Source: Staphylococcus xylosus NJ (GTDB lineage Bacteria; Bacillota; Bacilli; Staphylococcales; Staphylococcaceae). Taken from it: a DNA stretch of 64,000 nucleotides. The number at the start of each line of letters is the position of its first letter. Position 1 is the stretch's first letter. The notes beneath the pieces are model-generated. The model did not search any database. It saw only the letters and a list, made by a program, of their open reading frames with translations, and was not told where the DNA came from. Both the position numbers and the translations under genes were made by a program. This document shows positions 1 to 9,193 of the stretch, in pieces. Location of the stretch: contig NZ_ANMR01000006.1 in the NCBI RefSeq assembly GCF_000338275.1, positions 1 through 64,000 on the forward strand, read 5' to 3'.

Positions 1-75
1 TGGCTCCACAGGTAGGACTCGAACCTACGACCGATCGGTTAACAGCCGATAGCTCTACCACTGAGCTACTGTGGA
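1..75 (-). tRNA. tRNA-Asn (GTT anticodon)
   Basis: Read on the minus strand this folds as a full cloverleaf. It has a 7-bp acceptor stem (TCCACAG with CTGTGGA), a D-arm with AGCTCAGTGGTAGAGCT, the anticodon loop CTGTTAACC giving GUU, and a T-arm with GGTTCGAGTCC. The 3' CCA is encoded. The gene abuts the window edge, so it may belong to a tRNA cluster continuing to the left; that cannot be seen here. Confidence 0.97.
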
Positions 76-157
76 ATAATTAATGCCTTTAATCAAGCAC
101 AAATACTATTATATCAACTATCTTTAATTTTTCAAGAGGTATGTAAAAAAAATATGC

Positions 158-189
158 GGAATATTTACACTAAATTAATATAATATTCC
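158..189 (-). terminator. Probable terminator of comK
   Basis: An 8-bp inverted repeat (GGAATATT/AATATTCC) on the minus strand is followed within a few bases by a run of eight T. It lies 40 bases past the comK stop. The stem is AT-rich and weak. Confidence 0.5.
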
Positions 190-228
190 ACATATGCCTT
201 TTTTACATTTTTTATTCACTACTTTTCA

Positions 229-792
229 CTATTTCGATTCAAATAACGAATATTTTGCCAATGCTTCATATATATTTAATTGTGGTTTAGTATAATCAAT
301 AGGCGAATCAGGATCAAATGTAGCAACTCTAGCCGCCCTATCCATCATGTAATAATAATATATACCATTTAAATATTGGTGATGCATACTATGAGCAGAA
401 ATATTAGCTACAATACTTTGATTATCTACAAAAGTAACCTTACATTTCTTTTCTTTTAGCGGTCTAATATTATGTACGTAATGGATATTAATCCAGGTAT
501 TGTCTGCTTTACGATCAGAGTGTGTGGGAAAGAAATAAGTGGGAAATAATGGAGTGAATAGAATGGGTGGTTTGCTACTTATGCCGGTAATACGCATAGT
601 ATCTTCCTTTTTAAATACATAACTGCTACCATAAAATCTACAAGAACGGTCGATAATTTTAGACACACGTTCTTTAATAATTTGACTGTCGGCTTTATAC
701 CTTAACAAGTAACTACCTTCATATTGTCCAGTAGCTAAATTACATGGTTGTAAAACCATATCACCTTTTTTAATAATATAGGGTTGAATCAT
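229..792 (-). CDS. comK: Competence transcription factor ComK
   Basis: The 187-aa protein is a ComK-family DNA-binding activator, which turns on DNA-uptake genes in competent cells. The central block at residues 67-93, running from RITGISSKPP through PLFPTYFFPTHSD, is the family hallmark and is close to what I know of staphylococcal ComK. The start is supported by AAAGGAGG eight bases upstream. The gene is followed by tRNA-Asn in the same direction. In staphylococci comK is normally silent and responds to SigH and to MecA/Clp-type proteolysis; I see no clear ComK box (AAAA-N5-TTTT) in front of it. Length is full and there are no lesions, so it should be functional. Confidence 0.95.
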   Translation of the reverse strand: MIQPYIIKKGDMVLQPCNLATGQYEGSYLLRYKADSQIIKERVSKIIDRSCRFYGSSYVFKKEDTMRITGISSKPPILFTPLFPTYFFPTHSDRKADNTWINIHYVHNIRPLKEKKCKVTFVDNQSIVANISAHSMHHQYLNGIYYYYMMDRAARVATFDPDSPIDYTKPQLNIYEALAKYSLFESK

Positions 793-1044
793 TGTTGTTA
801 CCTCCTTTATAACTTACGGTGATACTCAAATAATATATCATCAACATCTTAAAATCAATAAATAATATAAATATTTTTATAAATTTTCTACAATTAAATT
901 TCAGTGTATCGCCTTTTTCGATTTTTCATTTTCAGCAACCTTGCAATTAGCACTATTTTTTCGGAAAAGTCAGAATATTCATTGATTTAAAATTTAAAAC
1001 CTTGTATACTATATGTAAATAAAGATAGAGAGGTTGTGACGTTT

Positions 1045-1263
1045 ATGAAACACAATACACATGTAAAATACAATACATTAGAATCGTTTGTATCAACAAT
1101 TAACGACTTAGGTATTGAATTAATCATCGATGAATCTTTACGTAATGTACGCAAGCAACAGTTAGAACAGCTTATCGATAATGCGCTTAAAAATAAAAAC
1201 GAGAATGATTTCAAACGTTATACGGAAGAATATAGAAACTTGGAGGAATTCCTCGTTGGTTAA
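1045..1263 (+). CDS. Small IDEAL-domain protein
   Basis: A 72-aa soluble protein whose C-terminal half (about residues 37-63, QQLEQLIDNALKNKNENDF onward) matches the IDEAL domain, a short acidic helical motif found in Firmicute proteins of unknown role. An upstream GTG at 1036 is in frame, but the ribosome site AGAGAGG at 1027-1033 leaves it only two bases of spacing. The ATG at 1045 is properly spaced and is the preferred start. It is convergent with lplA1 and shares a bidirectional terminator with it. The domain call is confident; the function is unknown. Confidence 0.85.
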   Translation: MKHNTHVKYNTLESFVSTINDLGIELIIDESLRNVRKQQLEQLIDNALKNKNENDFKRYTEEYRNLEEFLVG

Positions 1264-1285
1264 TTTAAAAGCTTGTTATTTAAAT

Positions 1286-1332
1286 TAAGGTCTATTCCCT
1301 ACTTATCAATTAAGTTAGTGAATAGACCTTTT
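1286..1332. terminator. Bidirectional terminator between the IDEAL gene and lplA1
   Basis: The arms AAGGTCTATTC and GAATAGACCTT form an 11-bp stem around a loop of about 25 bases, with T-rich flanks on both strands. The position between convergent stops fits a shared terminator. Confidence 0.7.
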
Positions 1333-1362
1333 ACATTTTAAAAATAACCTTTATTTAAAATT

Positions 1363-2349
1363 TTATGACATGAGTCTAATTAATTCATGCCTATCGATAT
1401 CTCCAAAATAATGATAAATATCATAATTTGAAAGTGCCTCTTCAATGCTATCAAACTCATGCATTGTACCTTCTAATGCATTTTCTAATTCTGTAATATC
1501 ACCTTCACCAAAGAAATCACCGAAAATTTTCGCGTGTTCTATACGACCTTTCTTTACGTCTAATTTAATCTGTACAAAACCTTTTTCAAATTTTTCTTCT
1601 CTTTCAAAATTATATTTAGGATTTCTACCATAATTCCATTCCCAAGTACGGTATTTTTCATTGCTTAATTTTTCTATTTTTTCCCAATCTTCATCAGTAA
1701 GTTTATATTCTTCTACTTGAGTTTCTCCAAAAATGCTTCTTAAAATTATTTCTTTAAATTTATCTATATCTATCGGCTCATCTAAGAATTCAGAAATATT
1801 CGCAACTCTACTTCTTACAGATTTAATACCTTTAGATTTAATTTTTGCTGGGTTCACTCTTAAAGCATTCTGAACTTCATCAAGTTCACTATTCAACATT
1901 AAAGTACCATGACTAAACATGCGATCTTTTACTTTTACCATAGCATTTCCTGATATTTTAGCTTCACCAACTTGAATATCATTTCTTCCGCTTAAGTTTG
2001 CATCAACCCCAAGCGATTTCAATGCTTCAACAATTGGTTCAGTAAATTTTTGGAAATTATGGAAACTATTACCATCATCATCCGTAACAAAACTAAAGTT
2101 TAAATTCCCTTGATCATGGTAAACTGCGCCCCCTCCAGATATACGTCTTACAACATCGATACCTTGTTCATCAATATATGATTGGTTCACTTCTTCAATA
2201 GTATTTTGATTTTTCCCAATAATGATGGATGGTCTATTTATATAAAATAAAAAATAACTATCATCTTTTGGCATGTTTTTTAATACATATTCCTCCATTG
2301 CTAGATTAAGCGTTGGATCTGTAATATTATTGTTACTAATAAACTTCAT
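1363..2349 (-). CDS. lplA1: Lipoate-protein ligase
   Basis: The 328-aa enzyme activates free lipoate with ATP and transfers it to a lysine of lipoyl-domain proteins (GcvH, E2 subunits). Family motifs are visible: RRISGGGAVYHD at 68-79 (lipoyl-AMP binding loop), then KISGNAM and FSHGTLM near 131-150, where the KISGNA lysine binds the adenylate. The C-terminal accessory domain (about 240-328) is present. The neighbourhood (comK on one side, ktrD-htrA on the other) is that of the S. aureus LplA1 locus, which supports the symbol over other lipoate ligase paralogues. It is monocistronic and convergent with the IDEAL gene. Confidence 0.93.
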   Translation of the reverse strand: MKFISNNNITDPTLNLAMEEYVLKNMPKDDSYFLFYINRPSIIIGKNQNTIEEVNQSYIDEQGIDVVRRISGGGAVYHDQGNLNFSFVTDDDGNSFHNFQKFTEPIVEALKSLGVDANLSGRNDIQVGEAKISGNAMVKVKDRMFSHGTLMLNSELDEVQNALRVNPAKIKSKGIKSVRSRVANISEFLDEPIDIDKFKEIILRSIFGETQVEEYKLTDEDWEKIEKLSNEKYRTWEWNYGRNPKYNFEREEKFEKGFVQIKLDVKKGRIEHAKIFGDFFGEGDITELENALEGTMHEFDSIEEALSNYDIYHYFGDIDRHELIRLMS

Positions 2350-2548
2350 TTACTACACTCCTTTTCCATATTATATACCCTTACCTTATTTATGCTATAT
2401 TTTCACAAAAATTGCCAATCATTCACTTTGAGAATAAAGTAAAATTTATAAATTGTCTTATATCAAGCAATTTAATGGTTATTTGTTTATTTGTACGAGG
2501 ATTTTTTGTATAATACTATCTAGTTAGCATTTCTAGGGAGGACTAAAA

Positions 2549-2734
2549 ATGACTGTTGCAGAAGTTGGAAATATCGTAGAATTTTATGACGGCTTAAAAG
2601 GTCGAGTAGAAAAAATTAATGACAACTCAGTAATTGTTGATTTAACAATTATGGAGAACTTCGAAGAACTAGACTTGCCTGAAAAGACTGTCATTAATCA
2701 TAAACGGTATACAATCGTTGAACAAGAAGGATAG
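2549..2734 (+). CDS. YkvS-like DUF2187 protein
   Basis: A 61-aa protein resembling the YkvS/DUF2187 family: a small all-beta fold with the run GNIVEFYDGLKGRVEKIND at 7-25 and a C-terminal INHKRYTIVE strand. The pattern suggests an SH3/KOW-like barrel. No catalytic residues or membrane segment are seen. A good ribosome site (GGGAGG) precedes the ATG. The stop lies five bases before the next gene, so the two are probably co-transcribed. The function of the family is not established. Confidence 0.85.
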   Translation: MTVAEVGNIVEFYDGLKGRVEKINDNSVIVDLTIMENFEELDLPEKTVINHKRYTIVEQEG

Positions 2735-2739
2735 TTAAA

Positions 2740-3342
2740 ATGAATAGACTTTCTAAGGCATTAATATGGTTTATCGTCAGTTTTCTTGTATTTCACATTA
2801 TCTTATATGTTATGTGGGGTGAAAAACAAGAATATTGGTATCTATATACCGGTATCATGCTAATCGCAGGTGTTAGTTATGTTTTTTACCAGAGAGATAT
2901 AGAGTCTAAACGACTACTGACGTCTTTAGGTATAGGTATCATTACAGGTATCGTGTTAATCGTTATTCAGCTTATTATCGCAGCTATAGCTACCGATATT
3001 AAATATGCTGAATTAATCAAAGAGCTAACACGTACTGGCGTGTATTATAAATGGCAAATGTTAGTTACATTAGTTTTTGTAATACCTTGTCACGAATTAT
3101 ATATGCGTACTGTATTACAAAAAGAATTACTTAAATTAAATTTACCTAGTTGGTTAGGTATTATAATTACAGCATTTTGTTCGGCTTCTTTATTTTACTA
3201 TCTAGATAATTTATGGATTGTGTTCTTTGTATTTGTTGTACAAATCGTACTTTCAGTAAGTTATTTTTATACACGTCGAATTGCCACAACGGTTATTGCA
3301 CAAATTGTTGCTGTTGTAATCTTATTAATATTTAACGCATAA
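2740..3342 (+). CDS. CPBP-like integral membrane protein, catalytic residues missing
   Basis: A 200-aa protein with about six to seven membrane segments and the overall layout of CPBP (Abi/CAAX-protease-like) membrane proteins. In active members the first motif is EExxxR; here the matching helix reads CHELYMR (117-123), with His in place of the first Glu. The usual FxxxH motif is replaced by FYYL near 155, and the last motif has Gln (IAQIV) where His is expected. It may therefore be a non-proteolytic scaffold or chaperone, as proposed for some staphylococcal CPBP proteins. It follows the DUF2187 gene by five bases and has no obvious Shine-Dalgarno of its own beyond an AAGGA inside that gene, which suggests translational coupling. 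The family assignment is moderate. Confidence 0.65.
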   Translation: MNRLSKALIWFIVSFLVFHIILYVMWGEKQEYWYLYTGIMLIAGVSYVFYQRDIESKRLLTSLGIGIITGIVLIVIQLIIAAIATDIKYAELIKELTRTGVYYKWQMLVTLVFVIPCHELYMRTVLQKELLKLNLPSWLGIIITAFCSASLFYYLDNLWIVFFVFVVQIVLSVSYFYTRRIATTVIAQIVAVVILLIFNA

Positions 3343-3367
3343 ACCTTAAAAAAGCATTATTTGTTTT

Positions 3368-3413
3368 AAAAAAGCTGGGAGACTCATTATAAAATGAATC
3401 TCTCAGCTTTTTT
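3368..3413. terminator. Strong bidirectional terminator
   Basis: The arms AAAGCTGGGAGA and TCTCTCAGCTTT make a long stem flanked by A-runs and T-runs. It sits between the convergent CPBP-like and metallophosphatase-like genes and overlaps the stop codon of the latter. Confidence 0.85.
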
Positions 3414-4920
3414 ATATTATGACCTCAAATGTTTGTTTTTGCTGAATTTGATAGTCTTGGGTTTTTAAATTACGCGAAATTAATTCTACCATTGTGATTT
3501 CACCAGTTTCATGAATCACAGCATCTTCTAAATACTGTCTATAATTTCTATAACAGTAATCCGTCATACTTACACGATACATATGATCTAGTCTAATATT
3601 TTGAAGTGTAACGCGGTTAAACGGCTCCGCTTTCATATCTATAATATAGTCTACGCCTTGCCAAAACGTACAAAGTGTTTCATCTACAATAGTTAAACTA
3701 AGCTCACCTTTGCTAAACTCAATATGACCATAACAATATTCTAAAATATCTTTAATTTGTTGACCTTTTATCGTTAAATCAATTGGTATATCAGGATGAG
3801 GATGTGCATTATATAGTTCCTCATTCGTTATTGTCCCTGACAAGCCCTCTTCGCCACTTATAGGTAAATGTATACATGAAATATCGTAATCAAATGCTAA
3901 TCGTATACTATCATGTAAGAGCTGTGTAAATTTATGAGGTTTAGTGATAACATCCGCCAACCCCTCAACTTTAGCATCAATATCTTTGGTAGTTAAGACT
4001 TCCTTGCTCCAATGTTCAACCGTTTTCCTGTCATAAAAAGTCAAATCTAATAAATCCTTATCTTCATGATATTCATTCAAATCAATAATCTGAGATTGAA
4101 TATCTTCTAACTCATATGATGTAGTACGTTTTTTAAAATCAATTTTAACATGAATTAATTGTTCAGCATTTTGTCCAGCTTGAACATAAACTGTTTTATC
4201 ATTTTGGCCTATAAACGTTTGATGTTGATGCCCGGTAATCAATAAATCTATAACCCCTAATGTCTGCATTAATTTTTCCGCTTCATTTACATTTTGTTCA
4301 TGCTCATTAGCTGACTTATTTAATTGATTTAGACCACCGTGATAAATCACTATAAGAAATTCTGGTTTCTCTGTTTCATGAATAAATCGAATCCAACGTT
4401 TAGAGGATAATAAAGTTTTTTCAATTTGAACATCTTTTTCCATCTCAAAATGTTCTCTTTCCATTAATCCATCGGAAGTTAAACCTACTATTGCAATCTT
4501 GACACCTTCAATTTCTTTAATGGTATATGGTGTAGAAAAATAAGGCTCACGTGTTCGCTTATATTCAATATTGGCTGATAACCATGGAAATCTAGATAGT
4601 GACACTGCTCTTGAAAAGAATGACAAACCAAATTTAAACTCATTGGGACTAATACCACTTGCATCATATTGCATTGCATTCATCAATTTTATCATTGGAT
4701 GACGTTTATATGGTGCAACTATAGCATAATAGAATGCTGCTAAAGAGCCTGCTAAACTACCACCACTATCTAATAGAATGACATGGTCGCTTTCTTCTCT
4801 TACTGCTTTAACATAAGTACCAGCTCTATAAATATTTGAGCCGTAATCCCCGTTAAGAAAATAACTATGCATATCTGAAGTTGTGATAACGTCTATTGCA
4901 ATCTTTTCACTTTTTTTCAT
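3412..4920 (-). CDS. 5'-nucleotidase/metallophosphatase-like cytoplasmic protein with eroded metal site
   Basis: A 502-aa protein with the architecture of bacterial 5'-nucleotidases: an N-terminal calcineurin-like phosphatase domain (about 8-260) and a C-terminal 5'-nucleotidase domain (about 315-470, with EELYNAHPHPD and a YRVSMTDYCYR substrate-loop region). There is no signal peptide, so it should be cytoplasmic. Some metal ligands are intact: DMH at 16-18, YHGG at 193-196 and GHQH at 230-233. Two others are changed: the family GD reads GG (LLDSGG, 49-54), and the family GNHE reads SPNE (91-94). These residues normally hold the second metal and the catalytic His, so activity is doubtful. 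It stands alone between terminators. Confidence 0.8.
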   Translation of the reverse strand: MKKSEKIAIDVITTSDMHSYFLNGDYGSNIYRAGTYVKAVREESDHVILLDSGGSLAGSLAAFYYAIVAPYKRHPMIKLMNAMQYDASGISPNEFKFGLSFFSRAVSLSRFPWLSANIEYKRTREPYFSTPYTIKEIEGVKIAIVGLTSDGLMEREHFEMEKDVQIEKTLLSSKRWIRFIHETEKPEFLIVIYHGGLNQLNKSANEHEQNVNEAEKLMQTLGVIDLLITGHQHQTFIGQNDKTVYVQAGQNAEQLIHVKIDFKKRTTSYELEDIQSQIIDLNEYHEDKDLLDLTFYDRKTVEHWSKEVLTTKDIDAKVEGLADVITKPHKFTQLLHDSIRLAFDYDISCIHLPISGEEGLSGTITNEELYNAHPHPDIPIDLTIKGQQIKDILEYCYGHIEFSKGELSLTIVDETLCTFWQGVDYIIDMKAEPFNRVTLQNIRLDHMYRVSMTDYCYRNYRQYLEDAVIHETGEITMVELISRNLKTQDYQIQQKQTFEVII

Positions 4921-5035
4921 ATGCCTCTCTCCTCATTAATCACAGTTTAACATGTTTTGAAAATACCATGATACTAAAATACTATTTTTATAACTTCATA
5001 TTGTTTATTTTCACCTGTGCTTTCGCCCATGTGTA

Positions 5036-5069
5036 AGAGTCACTATCTCAATTAATTGAGAGTGACTCT
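5036..5069. terminator. Hairpin upstream of the metallophosphatase-like gene
   Basis: The arms AGAGTCACT and AGTGACTCT with an inner CTCAA/TTGAG give a stem of about 14 bp. The T-run is poor on either strand except for the A/T block shared with the next hairpin. It may be the outer half of a tandem terminator for ktrD. Confidence 0.5.
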
Positions 5070-5103
5070 AAAAAAGCCCGAAGCATATATCTACGCCCCG
5101 GAC
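5070..5103 (-). terminator. Terminator of the htrA-ktrD unit
   Basis: On the minus strand GTCCGGGGC pairs with GCTTCGGGC (nine pairs including G-U) and is followed by six T. It lies about 45 bases after the ktrD stop. Confidence 0.75.
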
Positions 5104-5148
5104 TCTCATACTAATGGTTACTTTGTAACGCTACTTATATTATTATCA

Positions 5149-6507
5149 TTAACCTATCTGTACACGCTCTTTTGGATAATGGTATTTATCTGGTTCACGA
5201 CGCCCACCAATCATAATAATGAAACTGATTAATCCAACACGACCAATAAACATCAATACCATAAGTGCTGTTTTCGACATATCATTAACATCGCCTGTTA
5301 CACCTAAAGATAAACCACACGTACCGAATGCTGACATTACTTCAAAAAATGCTTGTAAAAATGTTATTTTTCCATTCTCCACAACAAGTATAAAAATCAT
5401 ACTTGCAAAGGTTAATATTCCTGCCATCGTAAATACTGCAAATGAACGTTGAACATCTGTAGTATGAATTTCACGATTAAATGCTTTAATTGATAATTTT
5501 TCTGTATTATTACTAAAGTTAAATAGGAATAGTATTAAAATAGCAAATGTTGTTGTTCTGATTCCTCCACCTACCGAACTTGGAGATGAACCAATAAACA
5601 TTAAAATACTCATAATAACATTTGTACCTTCACCAAAATTGCTTACATCAATGGTCTGCAATCCAGCACTTCTAGTAGTTGCAGATTGGAATAAAGCATA
5701 AAACAATGACTTATGCCAACTCATATTTTGAAATGCATGATTATATTCCAATAATAAAATCATAATCACACCGAACACAAATAAAACTAAATATGTAACG
5801 GTTGTAATTTTAGCAAATAATGAAAATCTAAAATTAGGAATCCTATTTTTAATATAAGCCTTCACTTCAATCAGAACTGGGAAACCAATTGAACCTAAAA
5901 TAATCAAAAACATTACAATCGTTTGTACAAAATAATCATTTGCATATGGTATTAATGATTGACCAGTTATGTCTAAACCACCATTTGTCGTAGCAGATAC
6001 CGCAACGAAGAATCCTTGCATAATGGCATATTGTAAATCTGGTGTATCTCTATAGAAATAAAAAGCCAAAAGTGCTGCACCAACTACTTCTATAATTAAA
6101 ATTGTACGTACAATATCTAAAATAAGTTTAACTGTACCACTCATAGTGTCTTTGTTATTATCTAACATAATTAATTGGCGTTCGCGCATACCTATATGTT
6201 TCCCTAATACTACCCATAACATGGTTCCTATTGCCATTACGCCAATGCCACCAATATTAAGTATAATCATAATAATGATTTGACCAAATGTTGTATAAGT
6301 TTCAACTATATTAACTGGAGAAAGACCTGTAACACTTACGCCAGAAACAGCAACAAATAGTGAATCTATTGGATCTACCTTTATACCTGGTTTATGAACA
6401 AAAGGCAGATTCAGCAATAAAAACGCTACAATAATTGCTATAATATAATACATCACAATACCTTGTTGAGGGCTTGATTTTTTAAATAATTGATTGAAAA
6501 TGGACAA
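5149..6507 (-). CDS. ktrD: Ktr potassium-uptake channel subunit (KtrD type)
   Basis: A 452-aa TrkH/KtrB-superfamily potassium channel subunit with four M1-P-M2 repeats. The four selectivity loops carry the expected glycines: VSVTGLSP (about 58-65), ATTNGGLD (about 171-178), SATTRSAGLQ (about 277-286) and AFGTCGLSLG (about 391-400). It works with a cytoplasmic gating ring (KtrC/KtrA), which is not encoded here. The start is a TTG at 6507 preceded by GGGGTG. It follows htrA by 18 bases, so the two form a unit, the arrangement known for S. aureus KtrD rather than KtrB. Ktr systems are shut by c-di-AMP through the partner subunit. Confidence 0.92.
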   Translation of the reverse strand: MSIFNQLFKKSSPQQGIVMYYIIAIIVAFLLLNLPFVHKPGIKVDPIDSLFVAVSGVSVTGLSPVNIVETYTTFGQIIIMIILNIGGIGVMAIGTMLWVVLGKHIGMRERQLIMLDNNKDTMSGTVKLILDIVRTILIIEVVGAALLAFYFYRDTPDLQYAIMQGFFVAVSATTNGGLDITGQSLIPYANDYFVQTIVMFLIILGSIGFPVLIEVKAYIKNRIPNFRFSLFAKITTVTYLVLFVFGVIMILLLEYNHAFQNMSWHKSLFYALFQSATTRSAGLQTIDVSNFGEGTNVIMSILMFIGSSPSSVGGGIRTTTFAILILFLFNFSNNTEKLSIKAFNREIHTTDVQRSFAVFTMAGILTFASMIFILVVENGKITFLQAFFEVMSAFGTCGLSLGVTGDVNDMSKTALMVLMFIGRVGLISFIIMIGGRREPDKYHYPKERVQIG

Positions 6508-6525
6508 CGTTTATTCACCCCAACG

Positions 6526-8310
6526 CTACTTCAATTTAATGTTAATATCTTGTACTTTTCCATCTCTATATACTTTTGCAGTTAGTGTTTTTAAATCATC
6601 TTTATGACTAAAAATGATTTGTCTATATCTAAGATTATCTTCTACTTCTTTACCATCTAATTCTACTATTACATCATTTTTTTGCAACCCAGATTTTTCT
6701 CCAATAGAATCAGCTTTGATGTTCCCTATCAATACACCATTATTCACATCATCAGGTAAGTTGATAGATTGTCTTGTCGCATCATCAACATCTGCAATAT
6801 TAGCCAACTCTACACCAGTATTAGGATATATTACTTCACCTTTAGCTTCAAGTTGTTTTGCAATTGATTCTGCATCATTGACTGGAATAGCAAAGGCAAT
6901 ACCTTCAACATTATCCATGTCAATTTTCAGTGATGCTATACCAATTAATTTACCGTTTTTATCAATTACACCGCCACCAGAATTACCTGGATTTACAGGT
7001 GCATCCATCTGGAACGCACTCATTAATACATCGAACTTATCATCTTTATCAATATCTACTGGCACGTGTCGATTTAACCCTGACACAATACCTTCTGAAA
7101 CACTGCCTTTAAAATCAACGCCTAAAGGGTTACCTACCACAATTATAGGTTCGCCCAATACTAAAGTACTTGAATCTCCCATTTTAATTGCTTTCACATC
7201 GCTACCTGATTTCACTTTTGCTTTAATGACTGCAATATCAGAAAATTTATCTGTACCAATTACTTTACCTATTGAATAGTCATTATTACCATATGTAATC
7301 TTTTGTTCTTTTTTATCACCAACAACATGTGCGTTTGTCATAATAAAAATAGAGTCGCCTACTTTTTTGTAGACGACACCTGAACCTAATTCGTTTTCTT
7401 TACCTGCTTCCTGTGTCTCTTTCTCTGCAGACGATGAATCATCACTTGTATCATTTTCTACTGTTACAACTGAATGAATTGCACTATTTGCACTTTTCAT
7501 TGTAGCAGTATAAGTTTTATCTTTATCACTATTGTTTAAAAATACATGATCTTTTGTATTTCCATTATTATCCACATTACTAAAGATTGCTTGAATCAAT
7601 ATCAACAATAATACAACTGCAATGACGATTAATATTTGCGCCCATTGTTCCATGAAAAAGTACTTAACTCTATCTGTAAATGACTGTGATTGATCATCTT
7701 TTTGTTGGGAAGCCATTTTTCTGTGATGTTGTGATTCATTACTTACACCAATATTATGTTGTGGTTTACTTTCATTTTCGTCTTCTATATAGTTATTTAC
7801 TCGAGATTGTTGCGCTTCTTCAGAATAAAAATGGTCGTCATGTGTATCTTTTGGTTTATCTTTTCTTTCTGAATGACTATGCTTTGCTTCTTTATTATGT
7901 TGTCCTTTATCGTTCTGATAATCTTTAGTTGATGCATGTGGTTCATTTAAATTTGCTGCAGGCGTTTTTTCTGATTCAACTTCAGTTTTTGTTTCTTTCT
8001 GCTGGCTATCTTTAGGCGTTTCATTAATGTGATTTTGGTCACTCGCCTTACCATTGTTACGTTCCTTCATAACTTGTTGTTGCTGTTGAATCTCTTCCTG
8101 AGTCAATTTCTCAATTCGTGCTTTCCTCAAATTCTCTTTTACACGTTCTTCATTATTTTTGGCCAGTTCTTCTGCTTTTTCAGCACGTTGTTTTCTTGCT
8201 TTACGCTCAAATTGTACACGTTGTTCCCGCTCTTCATTATGAAAATACTCGCGTCTTTTACGACCGTATTTTTCTTTTGGGATTACATGTTTTTTATTAT
8301 CTTTCACCAT
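6526..8310 (-). CDS. HtrA-like membrane serine protease
   Basis: The 594-aa protein has a long, very hydrophilic N-terminus (residues 1-220, rich in K/E/Q/H and probably disordered and cytoplasmic). One membrane segment follows (about 224-244), then an extracellular trypsin-like domain and a C-terminal PDZ domain (about 495-590). The catalytic triad is intact: His in TNAHVVGD (about 328), Asp in FSDIAVIK (about 358) and Ser in PGNSGGG (444). HtrA proteases degrade or refold damaged exported proteins. The N-terminal extension is typical of the staphylococcal homologue and much longer than DegP. It is first gene of a unit with ktrD. The start ATG has AGGGGGACTT in front. Confidence 0.93.
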   Translation of the reverse strand: MVKDNKKHVIPKEKYGRKRREYFHNEEREQRVQFERKARKQRAEKAEELAKNNEERVKENLRKARIEKLTQEEIQQQQQVMKERNNGKASDQNHINETPKDSQQKETKTEVESEKTPAANLNEPHASTKDYQNDKGQHNKEAKHSHSERKDKPKDTHDDHFYSEEAQQSRVNNYIEDENESKPQHNIGVSNESQHHRKMASQQKDDQSQSFTDRVKYFFMEQWAQILIVIAVVLLLILIQAIFSNVDNNGNTKDHVFLNNSDKDKTYTATMKSANSAIHSVVTVENDTSDDSSSAEKETQEAGKENELGSGVVYKKVGDSIFIMTNAHVVGDKKEQKITYGNNDYSIGKVIGTDKFSDIAVIKAKVKSGSDVKAIKMGDSSTLVLGEPIIVVGNPLGVDFKGSVSEGIVSGLNRHVPVDIDKDDKFDVLMSAFQMDAPVNPGNSGGGVIDKNGKLIGIASLKIDMDNVEGIAFAIPVNDAESIAKQLEAKGEVIYPNTGVELANIADVDDATRQSINLPDDVNNGVLIGNIKADSIGEKSGLQKNDVIVELDGKEVEDNLRYRQIIFSHKDDLKTLTAKVYRDGKVQDINIKLK

Positions 8311-8597
8311 AAGTCCCCCTAAAACTGCATGTTTCTTTAATTTCCATTATGACATATCACATAAAATATTTCTGCTTTATTTTTATATTATTACTATATA
8401 TAAGTGATTATAAGCACTTTAAGTATATATTTCTATCATTAACATTATTTTAGCTTTTCATCTTCATTTGTTTATTTAATACCTCATTATTATTGCATCA
8501 TGAACATATTGCATTATAAAGCATTTTATAAATTCATTTTTCTAATTATTTAATTAACCCCTTTCATTTGGTATTGAGTTTTTACTAAATATTCTTG
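8311..8597. other. AT-rich intergenic stretch, no gene seen
   Basis: About 290 bases of very AT-rich DNA upstream of htrA, containing no open frame with a ribosome site and no clear hairpin. It should hold the htrA promoter. It also marks the left edge of the decayed accessory patch. Confidence 0.5.
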
Positions 8598-9035
8598 CTA
8601 AATGTGTATTGTATTGTACGCTAACAACTTTACATGTTTTTTCGTAAATTCATTTTCATGCTTAATATCCATATACGAAAGTTCGTAATCAGCTTCGCCC
8701 ACCCAATATGCACCGACATTAGGAGGTATAGTAAAATCAATATGAGATAATGAATATAATGTCGAAGTTGCAGTATGTTTTACGCCATCCTCATTACCTT
8801 TCACTCCCCAACTAAATTGATTGTCCTGGTCATACGTTATACTGCTACCATACAATCTTTCTATAGCAAGCATAACAATGCTACTTTTTTCTCCTAACCA
8901 TAGAGACGTGCCTATAATTAAAATATCAACATTGATAATTTAATCTAATATTTGTGGCCATTCATCACCTTTGCCCATATCATCAGCAATTCCGTATGAA
9001 TTATTACAATCTCTCAATCTAAGAATTTTAGCCTC
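8598..9035 (-). pseudogene. Remnant of a flavodoxin-family NAD(P)H/FMN oxidoreductase
   Basis: Reading frame -1 codes for the C-terminal part (about 145 residues) of a WrbA/flavodoxin-like protein. It starts with EAKILRLRD, continues through DDMGKGDEWPQILD, has an in-frame TAA at 8940-8942, and then runs on with VDILIIGTSLWLGEKSS and ends after FTIPPNVGAYWVGEADYE. The GTSLWLGEKSS and GAYWVGEA stretches match what I know of this family. The N-terminal third, with the first phosphate-binding loop, is absent: the frame is closed by a stop just upstream of the remnant. It is broken twice and should not be annotated as a functional 91-aa protein. Confidence 0.8.
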
Positions 9036-9193
9036 TAATATTTAACTTCCTAAAATATTAATATCTATATTTTATTAACTCAAATTTGATTTAATTTCGA
9101 ACAGTTCTTATAGTATTTATTAAAAACAGTTTGATCATGAAAATTATAGGGAAATTATTATATAGAATAATTTAATTTATTGGAGGTTTTGTT

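Noticed and set aside
1036-1044. GTG as the start of the IDEAL protein
   Set aside because: It leaves only two bases from the AGAGAGG ribosome site; the ATG at 1045 is properly spaced.
6614-7279. A long plus-strand open frame (221 codons)
   Set aside because: It lies wholly opposite the conserved htrA protease domain, has no ribosome site and gives a low-complexity Ser/Pro/Leu-rich product.
8598-8873. A small 91-aa protein gene
   Set aside because: It has no start signals and is the C-terminal piece of a broken flavodoxin-family gene.
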